Shown one piece after another: positions 1 to 5,047 of a DNA stretch of 5,047 nucleotides. The notes beneath the pieces were generated by a model. It searched no databases and had not been told where the DNA came from. It saw only the letters and a list, made by a program, of their open reading frames with translations. Origin of the DNA: CAZOVB01 sp964583095 (GTDB lineage Bacteria; Planctomycetota; Phycisphaerae; SM23-33); contig CAZOVB010000135.1 in assembly GCA_964583095.1 (NCBI GenBank), positions 1 through 5,047 on the forward strand, in the 5' to 3' direction. The translations under genes were made by a program, and so were the position numbers. Within the stretch, counting starts at the first letter, position 1; the number at the start of each line of letters is the position of its first letter.

Positions 1-797
1 TTTCTAAATGATTTTCTTCGTCTGTTATTCATTATTTCTGTTGGTGATAGGTTTCTTGTTGAGCTGTGTTTCTTTGGTTCCGTGATTGTTATATAACCTC
101 TTTCTATGTGTACGTCTGATACTTTCATTTCTGCTGGTTCACTTGGAAAACGCCATCCCACAATGAAATTGTGTGTCAGTAGGTATTGAATTAATGCGTT
201 TTCGTAGGATTTCTTTGAGTATTCTAGGTTTAGTATCTTGTATACTTGATCTGGGAAGGGTATTACTCTTGCTTTGTATCGTGGTGTTGATGGTGGTTTG
301 TATGTCCATGTTTTCATGCCATATGCTTTTAGAAACATTCTCATTGTTTTCCATTCGTTTTGTAGTGCACATGGCCCAGTTTGTTCGATTTGTTCTCTGT
401 AGTCCATATGATTTATGAAGTTTTCATAGCTTGGGTTTCTGAAATCAACTGGCCTTGTATGTGTTTCCATGAATTTTGCTGTTGACATTCGTTTTTTTAC
501 TGTGTTTTTGCTTAGTCTTTGTCTTAGTAGTGCATGTATTGCTACATCATGAAATGTTGCTGTTTTTGGGTTTAGTGTTATTGGAAAATCGGTTCTTTTA
601 ATATTTTTTAGATCATAGTTTATTTGCACATTTTCCTCCCCAAATATTGGAGAAATATGTTCTTTTGATCTTTGGCTTAATATTTTGTCTATAATTTTGC
701 ATTCTTGGTTTTTACCTCCTTCTAACTCATCATTATATAAGTTAGTTGAATCTGATTTTATTGAATTTATCAGCAGTTTTTGTTGTGATATAGGCAT
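1..797 (-). CDS. Tyrosine recombinase/integrase, partial (C-terminus beyond left edge)
   Basis: This frame is open for 265 codons from ATG 797-795 to the left edge, so the end of the protein is missing. Residues about 84-165 are helical, including RQRLSKNTVKKRMSTAKFM, and fit the SAM-like core-binding domain that grips the attachment site. From about residue 175 a catalytic domain begins. Its box GWRFPSEPAEMKVSDV (214-229) carries the expected first catalytic Arg (R216), followed by a strand pair ending ITITEPKK, where K242 or K243 could be the beta-hairpin Lys. The later His-x-x-Arg and Tyr boxes would lie outside the window, so activity cannot be judged. Residues 1-80 are a poorly recognised N-terminal extension. 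The start is supported by GGAGG five bases upstream and by the lack of another in-frame ATG nearby. Leucine codons are mainly CTA (11 of 18 counted), unlike the other genes here. The family catalyses site-specific integration and excision. The family call is firm; the element it serves (virus, plasmid or island) is unknown. Confidence 0.88.
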   Translation of the reverse strand, partial: MPISQQKLLINSIKSDSTNLYNDELEGGKNQECKIIDKILSQRSKEHISPIFGEENVQINYDLKNIKRTDFPITLNPKTATFHDVAIHALLRQRLSKNTVKKRMSTAKFMETHTRPVDFRNPSYENFINHMDYREQIEQTGPCALQNEWKTMRMFLKAYGMKTWTYKPPSTPRYKARVIPFPDQVYKILNLEYSKKSYENALIQYLLTHNFIVGWRFPSEPAEMKVSDVHIERGYITITEPKKHSSTRNLSPTEIMNNRRRKSFR

Positions 798-802
798 TTT
801 TG

Positions 803-807
803 CCTCC
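803..807 (-). promoter_or_regulatory. Ribosome binding site of the integrase gene
   Basis: GGAGG on the minus strand lies five bases before the ATG at 797. It is the only strong Shine-Dalgarno match seen upstream of any gene in the window, and it decides the integrase start codon. Confidence 0.7.
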
Positions 808-822
808 AAATTACATAAATCC

Positions 823-847
823 TATTGTCTGTTTTAGTAGGACAATA
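823..847. repeat. 7-bp inverted repeat, candidate operator at the integrase promoter
   Basis: TATTGTC (823-829) and its exact reverse complement GACAATA (841-847) are separated by 11 bases. The right arm overlaps the putative integrase TATA box and the left arm lies next to the predicted transcription start near 821. A protein bound to both arms would block that promoter. The neighbouring ribbon-helix-helix protein is the obvious candidate binder. This is inference from position, and 7-bp arms could arise by chance in AT-rich DNA. Confidence 0.4.
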
Positions 848-851
848 TAAG
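844..851 (-). promoter_or_regulatory. Putative archaeal TATA box of the integrase gene
   Basis: CTTATATT on the minus strand would place the transcription start about 26 bases downstream, near 821. That gives a leader of about 24 nt that includes the GGAGG site, so promoter and ribosome binding site are mutually consistent. The box overlaps the right arm of an inverted repeat (823-829/841-847). Confidence 0.5.
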
Positions 852-868
852 TAATAGTAGTAGAAGTA

Positions 869-876
869 TTTATAAG
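869..876 (+). promoter_or_regulatory. Putative archaeal TATA box of the ribbon-helix-helix gene (leaderless)
   Basis: TTTATAAG is centred about 26 bases before the A of the ATG at 899, so transcription should begin at or within a base or two of the start codon. No Shine-Dalgarno sequence lies between box and ATG, which fits a leaderless archaeal mRNA. A purine-rich stretch just upstream could act as a BRE element. Confidence 0.6.
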
Positions 877-898
877 TTTCTATCCGATACTTACTTAC

Positions 899-1066
899 AT
901 GGCAAGACCAAAAATAAATCGTCATAAAATCAAAACATCAGTTACAATTGATCCTGAACTTTACAATTGGGTTCAAGAGAAAATTAAAACAAGGGAATTT
1001 TCAAATCTTACTCATGCAGTAGAACGTGGTCTTTATCTTCTTAAAGAGGAAATAGAAAATAAATAA
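899..1066 (+). CDS. Small ribbon-helix-helix DNA-binding protein
   Basis: This 55-residue basic protein starts MARPKINRHK. Its body matches the ribbon-helix-helix (CopG/MetJ/Arc) fold: a beta strand at about residues 11-18 (IKTSVTID), helix A from about 19 to 34 (PELYNWVQEKIKTREF), a short turn (SNLTH), and helix B from about 40 to 51 (AVERGLYLLKEE). Such proteins dimerise, and the paired strands insert into the DNA major groove, usually to repress their own promoter and neighbours. The start is fixed by the TATA box 26 bases upstream. The gene is divergent from the integrase and shares a 101-bp control region with it, so autoregulation and control of the integrase are the likely roles. No toxin gene follows, so an antitoxin role is not supported here. 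The stop lies 6 bp from the end of the convergent MmeI-like gene. All five leucines use CTT. The fold is fairly sure; the target is inferred. Confidence 0.82.
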   Translation: MARPKINRHKIKTSVTIDPELYNWVQEKIKTREFSNLTHAVERGLYLLKEEIENK

Positions 1067-1069
1067 ACA
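1052..1069 (-). terminator. Possible U-rich terminator of the MmeI-like gene
   Basis: Read on the minus strand, the bases just after the stop codon at 1073 are strongly T-rich, with TTTATTTATTTT as the core. There is no stem-loop. This would end the restriction-modification transcript inside the convergent ribbon-helix-helix gene. It is weak evidence, since T-rich tracts are common in this AT-rich DNA. Confidence 0.25.
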
Positions 1070-1072
1070 GAA

Positions 1073-3793
1073 TTAATCTATATATTTTTTATAAAGCTCA
1101 AATAAAAATTTTAGCCTATCTACATCAATTTTAAAACTCTTTTTAGGATGATAACATTTATCAACAGCTCTATCAAGTTTTTTATGAATACTCAATAACT
1201 TTTTTGGCATATAAATTGGGTTGTATAACTCCGCCAAAGAGATTTCTTTAAATTCTTTTCTAATATCTATAAGTTCTTTTGCGTATTTCTCCACAGATTC
1301 TATTTTCTTTTTAGAAGGATTTTCAGGCCAAGGATAATTATTGTAGACTAATCTATTTGAATATCTATATCTGCTTTCTAACCTGCCACATATTTGCCTA
1401 ACCCAAGTCATATGCATAGCAGAAGTTAATATTCCAAAATGATAAAGAGTACCATTTGGTATACACAAACAAGTATCCCCAACAATATAATTTTTATCAA
1501 AAAATGCCATAGGTATATAGATCCTATTTTCAGAAGAAACCCTTGGTATTAAAATGAAATTATTTTTAGGTTGACGTATCTCAGCGAAAAGATAAGGATA
1601 ATCAGCCAATTCTTTAGTTTTTTCTCTTTTACTATTCAATCTGTATTCTCGGACATTTTTAATCCTTTCTTGAACATGTTTTAAATCTTTTAATTCAGAA
1701 GGCAAAACATCCTCCAACCAAAGACACCACCTTTTTTCATCATGTAAAAATTCCTTGGCTGAAATAAAAGGCTTCATAAACTTTTTTGCGTCTGGTTCAA
1801 CTTTTAAAAATTCTTTTTTTTCTTTATTTGTAAAAAGAAAGTTACCATCATCATTTGGCATACTACCAAATTTAATTAATGGAATCTTATTTATCGGTTT
1901 ACTTCTACTTTTAATTATTATGTCATTGTCATTAACCAGATAAGGATTAATATTTGAAACTTCCATTTCTAATGGATCTGAATCTAAAGTTTGATAATCA
2001 TAAAGATATTTCTTTTTTATATCAAATAAAGCAAATCCGATTATTACAACATGGACATGAGCTAAGCCTCTTGCTTTATTGTGCCATCTAAATGTTCTAT
2101 GTGCAAAATGTAAAAATATGTTTCTTTCAAAAAGCAAATATTCCCAGAGAACACCGACTTGTTCTCCTTGTGTTATAGAATTTGTTGAAACAAAAGCAAC
2201 TTTAATTTTTGTATCTCTAATATATTCCTCTGCTTTAACATACCAACAACATACATAATCAAGTATACCAAAATTCTTTATATGGCCACAAATTAATTTC
2301 ATATCTTCATTCTGTTTTCCGTCCCTTCTTTTTTTACCGATAAAAGGAGGATTACCTAAAATGTAATTTAACTCATTTTTTGGAACAATTTCGTTCCAAT
2401 CCATTCTAAGAGCATTGCCTTGAATAATGTTTGGAGTTGTTTTGAGTGGCAATCTAACAAAATATGTCCCCAACTCTTTTGATAATTCGATATTCATTTG
2501 GTGATCTACTAACCATAAGGCAACCTCTGCAATTCTTACAGGGAATTCTAATTCTTCAATTCCATACATAGCATCAACATTTATGTCTTTATTAAACTCC
2601 GAAATATCTGTAATTATCTGTTGGGTTTGAGTCCCCTTCTTCCTCAGTTGTTTATGAATTTCTATCTGTAATTTTCTTAATTCTCTATAGCTTATTATTA
2701 AAAAATTTCCACAGCCACAGGCTGGATCTAAAAATTTCATTTTAGCTATTCTTTTTAGCATTTCTTCTAAGTATTTTTTGTTATTCTTATGTTTATTATA
2801 ATCCTTCCATAGATCATCTAAAAACAAATTTTTGATAATTTTCATAACATTTTTTTCTGATGTATAATGACCGCCAATATCTCTCCTTTTTTCTTTATCC
2901 ATTACATGCTGGAACATAGAGCCAAAAATTGCAGGAGATACTTTACTCCAATCAAAATAAGAACATTTCAACAGCAATTCTCTTGTTTTTCTACTAAATA
3001 CAGGGATTGGAAGAGGCTCGTCAAATAGAGTTCCATTAACATGACAGAAGAGTTGTAGATCCTCATCTAAACTTTTTTGTCTTTTTTCTAAAGGAGTATT
3101 TAATATTTGGAATATTAGAGTTAATTGTTGTCCAACATTACTTCCGTCTTCATTAGTCTTATTTTCTAAATAATAAGTAAAAGCACCTTTTTCAAATATA
3201 CCTGTATCATCAGCAAATAAACAAAACATCAAACGGACCAAAAGCATTTCTAAAGAATGCCCAACATAACCATCTTGTTTTAGAGAATCATGCAAATCAC
3301 CCATTAATTCTGCTGCTTTGATATTTACAGGATCTTCATCTTTATATGAGCGCTTTTTATATCCAAGCATAAAATCAAAAATATGGATATTATCTGATAA
3401 GTTCGCTAATTTGAAAGTATATTCTTTGTCTTCATCCAAATCATATACTCTAAAGTTTTTAAAATCAGTTACAATAACATATTTGGGCAATTCTACCTCA
3501 TCTAAACCATTGAAGTAATCCAAAGCTTGAGAATATGCTTTATCTAAATCTTCTCCCTCAGATTTATGTTCTACAACAAGAGTTCCTTTCCAAAATAAAT
3601 CTATATAACCCTGCCTATCATCATTAATTTGTATATGTTTTTCAAATGAAGCTACACGTCTTCTACTAATGCCAAAAACATCAAAAAACTCGTTCCAAAA
3701 TGTTTGAGCTTCTGCTTTTTCACTACTTTCATATTTCCACTCATTTGAAAATTTAATAGCGTTTTGTCTAACTTCATTCCAAGTTATTGCCAT
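1073..3793 (-). CDS. Type IIL (MmeI-like) restriction-modification enzyme, nuclease and N6-adenine methyltransferase in one chain
   Basis: This complete 906-residue protein has the size and domain order of MmeI-family enzymes. An N-terminal PD-(D/E)XK-type nuclease shows D65, then E75-H-K77: D, nine residues, E-x-K, the spacing known for MmeI, so the cutting site looks intact. A helical connector follows (about 155-300), ending in the GGHYTS box (307-312). The methyltransferase core has the SAM-binding motif I DPACGCGNF (356-364) and the catalytic NPPF (481-484), which marks an N6-adenine amino-methyltransferase. Residues about 630-825 form the target recognition region, ending in the family-typical RYRYSNRLVYNNYPWP; the last 80 residues are helical. 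In this family one specificity region guides both activities, and host protection comes from methylating one strand. The start fits the family's usual opening (MAITWNEVR), and no good ribosome binding site is seen. The gene is divergent from the DUF262 gene and convergent with the small regulator. The DNA sequence it recognises cannot be read by eye. Confidence 0.93.
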   Translation of the reverse strand: MAITWNEVRQNAIKFSNEWKYESSEKAEAQTFWNEFFDVFGISRRRVASFEKHIQINDDRQGYIDLFWKGTLVVEHKSEGEDLDKAYSQALDYFNGLDEVELPKYVIVTDFKNFRVYDLDEDKEYTFKLANLSDNIHIFDFMLGYKKRSYKDEDPVNIKAAELMGDLHDSLKQDGYVGHSLEMLLVRLMFCLFADDTGIFEKGAFTYYLENKTNEDGSNVGQQLTLIFQILNTPLEKRQKSLDEDLQLFCHVNGTLFDEPLPIPVFSRKTRELLLKCSYFDWSKVSPAIFGSMFQHVMDKEKRRDIGGHYTSEKNVMKIIKNLFLDDLWKDYNKHKNNKKYLEEMLKRIAKMKFLDPACGCGNFLIISYRELRKLQIEIHKQLRKKGTQTQQIITDISEFNKDINVDAMYGIEELEFPVRIAEVALWLVDHQMNIELSKELGTYFVRLPLKTTPNIIQGNALRMDWNEIVPKNELNYILGNPPFIGKKRRDGKQNEDMKLICGHIKNFGILDYVCCWYVKAEEYIRDTKIKVAFVSTNSITQGEQVGVLWEYLLFERNIFLHFAHRTFRWHNKARGLAHVHVVIIGFALFDIKKKYLYDYQTLDSDPLEMEVSNINPYLVNDNDIIIKSRSKPINKIPLIKFGSMPNDDGNFLFTNKEKKEFLKVEPDAKKFMKPFISAKEFLHDEKRWCLWLEDVLPSELKDLKHVQERIKNVREYRLNSKREKTKELADYPYLFAEIRQPKNNFILIPRVSSENRIYIPMAFFDKNYIVGDTCLCIPNGTLYHFGILTSAMHMTWVRQICGRLESRYRYSNRLVYNNYPWPENPSKKKIESVEKYAKELIDIRKEFKEISLAELYNPIYMPKKLLSIHKKLDRAVDKCYHPKKSFKIDVDRLKFLFELYKKYID
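1085..1090 (+). terminator. Possible T-rich terminator of the ribbon-helix-helix gene
   Basis: A run of six T residues begins 19 bases after the stop codon at 1066, preceded by an A/T-rich stretch. Archaeal RNA polymerase commonly stops at such runs without a hairpin. It lies inside the last codons of the opposing gene, so the two transcripts would overlap at their ends. Confidence 0.3.
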
Positions 3794-3822
3794 AGTGGGT
3801 CATTTTTTGTATTAATTAGTTT

Positions 3823-3838
3823 CTTAAAAAGATAAAGG
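3823..3838 (-). promoter_or_regulatory. Possible promoter element of the MmeI-like gene
   Basis: On the minus strand this stretch reads CCTTTATCTTTTTAAG and holds two TATA-like cores, TTTATC and TTTTTAAG. Either would start transcription roughly 5-15 bases before the ATG at 3793, giving a short leader without a Shine-Dalgarno site. Which one is used, if either, cannot be decided from sequence. Confidence 0.3.
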
Positions 3839-3849
3839 TATTATTCAAG

Positions 3850-3883
3850 TTAATAGCCTAATAGAAATGTTTTATACTATTAA
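3850..3883. repeat. Inverted and direct repeats around the DUF262 TATA box
   Basis: TTAATAG (3850-3856) is matched by its exact reverse complement CTATTAA (3877-3883), with 20 bases between, and the pair brackets the putative TATA box. TAATAG is also repeated directly at 3851-3856 and 3859-3864. TAATAG occurs once more upstream of the ribbon-helix-helix TATA box, at 852-857. These could be operator half-sites, but short AT-rich matches are expected by chance. Confidence 0.3.
3871..3876 (+). promoter_or_regulatory. Putative archaeal TATA box of the DUF262 gene (leaderless)
   Basis: TTTATA is centred about 24 bases before the ATG at 3898, with no ribosome binding site between them. This spacing favours 3898 over the in-frame ATG at 3889, which would lie only about 15 bases from the box and therefore probably upstream of the transcription start. 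Confidence 0.5.
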
Positions 3884-3897
3884 AACATATGAAATTC

Positions 3898-5047
3898 ATG
3901 AGTTTTCAAACCCCAGTTACTATTTTTGAAGCTGTTGAAAATATTGAAAATAGGCGTTTTCTTCTACCTGCAATTCAACGAGAATTTGAATGGGAACATG
4001 GAAAAATCGAATGGCTATTTGATTCGATTATGAGAAATTATCCGATAAGTTCTTTTTTATTTTGGAGGGTTGAGGGAAAAACAAAAACGTCGTATCGGTT
4101 TTACAAATTTTTACAAAACTATCGGCAAGTGTATCATACGCATAATGAAGAAATTGATACATCTACAATAAGTGATTTTACTGCAATTCTTGATGGACAA
4201 CAAAGACTTGGATCGCTTTATATTGGATTAAAAGGAAGTTATGCTTATAAAAGACCTCGTGTGTGGTGGGAAAATACTGAATATGCCATTCCTACTAGAA
4301 ATTTATATTTGAATATTAAAAATAAGTTAAAGGATGAGGAAGATGGAAGGATTTATGATTTTAGATTTTTAACAGATGAAGAATTTAATGAAAATCCCTC
4401 AGATTGGTTTAAAGTTGGCGACATCTTACAATTTAGAGACATAATAAGTTTCAATGATTTTTTAGATGAAAATGACTATAAAAAAAACAGATTTTCTTAC
4501 GAAACTTTATCAAAATTACATAAAGCGATTCATTCAGATAAAATAATTAATTATTTTTTAGAAAAAGAACAGAATATCGATAAGGCATTAAATATATTTA
4601 TTAGAATCAATAGTGGAGGAGAACCATTAAATTTTTCAGATCTTCTAATGTCTATTGCAGTTGCAAATTGGACAAAAAAGGATGCGAAAAAAGAAATTAA
4701 CGGATTAGTAGATGAAATTAGAGACAAAGGGTTTTTTATTAGTAAAGATTTTATTCTGAAATTATATCTTCTGCTCCATAGCAAAGATATTAGATTTAAA
4801 GTTACAAATTTTAAAAGAGAAAATGCTGCAAATTTTGAAAGTGAATGGGAGAAAATTTATCTGGCAATCCATAAAACATTTGATCTGATAAAAGAATATG
4901 GATTTACATCATCTACACTTACATCAAAAAATTCTCTTTTACCAATCGTTTACTATTTGTATCATAGAGATATAGCAGATGGTTTTCCTAAGAAAAAAGA
5001 ATTTGAAAATGACAGAGAAATAATTAGAAAATGGTTACATGTTGTAT
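3898..5047 (+). CDS. DUF262 (ParB/GmrS-like) domain protein, partial (C-terminus beyond right edge)
   Basis: The frame is open for 383 codons to the right edge with no stop. The N-terminal half carries the DUF262 signatures in order: LLPAIQREFEW (22-32), the DGQQRLGSL box (99-107) and IFIRINSGGEPLNFSDLL (233-250). The domain belongs to the ParB-like fold found in the GmrS half of the GmrSD modification-dependent enzyme, where it is linked to nucleotide binding or hydrolysis that drives cleavage. Residues about 260-383 are helical and not recognised; no HNH (DUF1524-type) nuclease motif is seen before the edge, though one could follow. The start at 3898 is chosen from the TATA spacing; 3889 would add three residues (MKF). 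The gene diverges from the MmeI-like enzyme across 104 bp, suggesting a shared defence locus. Leucine codons are mostly TTA (17 of 35 counted). Family identity is firm; a defence role and the substrate are inference. Confidence 0.87.
   Translation, partial: MSFQTPVTIFEAVENIENRRFLLPAIQREFEWEHGKIEWLFDSIMRNYPISSFLFWRVEGKTKTSYRFYKFLQNYRQVYHTHNEEIDTSTISDFTAILDGQQRLGSLYIGLKGSYAYKRPRVWWENTEYAIPTRNLYLNIKNKLKDEEDGRIYDFRFLTDEEFNENPSDWFKVGDILQFRDIISFNDFLDENDYKKNRFSYETLSKLHKAIHSDKIINYFLEKEQNIDKALNIFIRINSGGEPLNFSDLLMSIAVANWTKKDAKKEINGLVDEIRDKGFFISKDFILKLYLLLHSKDIRFKVTNFKRENAANFESEWEKIYLAIHKTFDLIKEYGFTSSTLTSKNSLLPIVYYLYHRDIADGFPKKKEFENDREIIRKWLHVV

Noticed and set aside
139..372. A 77-codon minus-strand open frame
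   Set aside because: It lies inside the integrase gene in a different frame of the same strand. It has no recognisable domain and is explained by chance within the longer, recognisable frame.
173..418. An 81-codon plus-strand open frame, hydrophobic and Cys/Val-rich
   Set aside because: It is antisense to the integrase. The apparent membrane character comes from reading A-rich codons on the opposite strand as T-rich ones, and no promoter or ribosome binding site precedes it.
793..804. GGCA-TTTT-TGCC mini-palindrome over the integrase start codon
   Set aside because: The 4-bp arms and 4-base loop are too short to claim a control hairpin, although in RNA it would partly cover the ribosome binding site.
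899..1066. The small ribbon-helix-helix gene as the antitoxin of a toxin-antitoxin pair
   Set aside because: No toxin-sized frame follows on the same strand; the next gene is convergent and encodes a 906-residue restriction enzyme.
1755..1943. Plus-strand open frame inside the MmeI-like gene (a similar one lies at 3318-3518)
   Set aside because: Both are antisense to a well-supported enzyme gene and show only low-complexity hydrophobic or Ser-rich translation.
3873..3878. TATACT as a bacterial -10 box for the DUF262 gene
   Set aside because: No TTGACA-like element lies about 17 bases upstream, there is no Shine-Dalgarno site before the ATG, and the spacing fits an archaeal leaderless promoter better.
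4551..4784. A 77-codon minus-strand open frame
   Set aside because: It is antisense to the DUF262 gene, whose third signature box falls in this stretch. It has no independent support.

Overview
The window looks like part of an AT-rich archaeal accessory island: a mobility gene next to restriction and putative defence genes. The archaeal reading rests on the promoters. Two plus-strand genes have a TATA-like box about 24-27 bases before the ATG and no ribosome binding site, the pattern of leaderless archaeal transcripts. The left-hand gene encodes a tyrosine recombinase whose catalytic Arg box resembles archaeal integrases. I cannot name the lineage with confidence. No rRNA, tRNA, CRISPR array or core housekeeping gene is present.

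Layout, left to right. Bases 1-797 (minus) are the 5' two-thirds or so of a tyrosine recombinase/integrase gene cut by the left edge. A 101-bp divergent promoter region (798-898) separates it from a tiny plus-strand gene (899-1066) for a 55-residue ribbon-helix-helix DNA-binding protein. That gene ends 6 bp from the end of the convergent minus-strand gene 1073-3793, a complete 906-residue MmeI-like (Type IIL) protein that carries nuclease, N6-adenine methyltransferase and target recognition regions in one chain. After a 104-bp divergent promoter region, a plus-strand DUF262 (ParB/GmrS-like) gene starts at 3898 and runs off the right edge at 5047.

How the parts may fit together (inference): the integrase would move or maintain the element. 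The ribbon-helix-helix protein is placed to control the shared integrase/regulator promoter, where a 7-bp inverted repeat spans the integrase TATA box. The MmeI-like protein would modify host DNA and cut unmodified invaders. The DUF262 protein may add a second nucleotide- or DNA-dependent defence activity. Leucine codon choice differs sharply between the integrase (mostly CTA) and the DUF262 gene (mostly TTA), which suggests the pieces have separate histories. The window is well explained by known families. The least described part is the combination and its control regions, not a wholly new protein.
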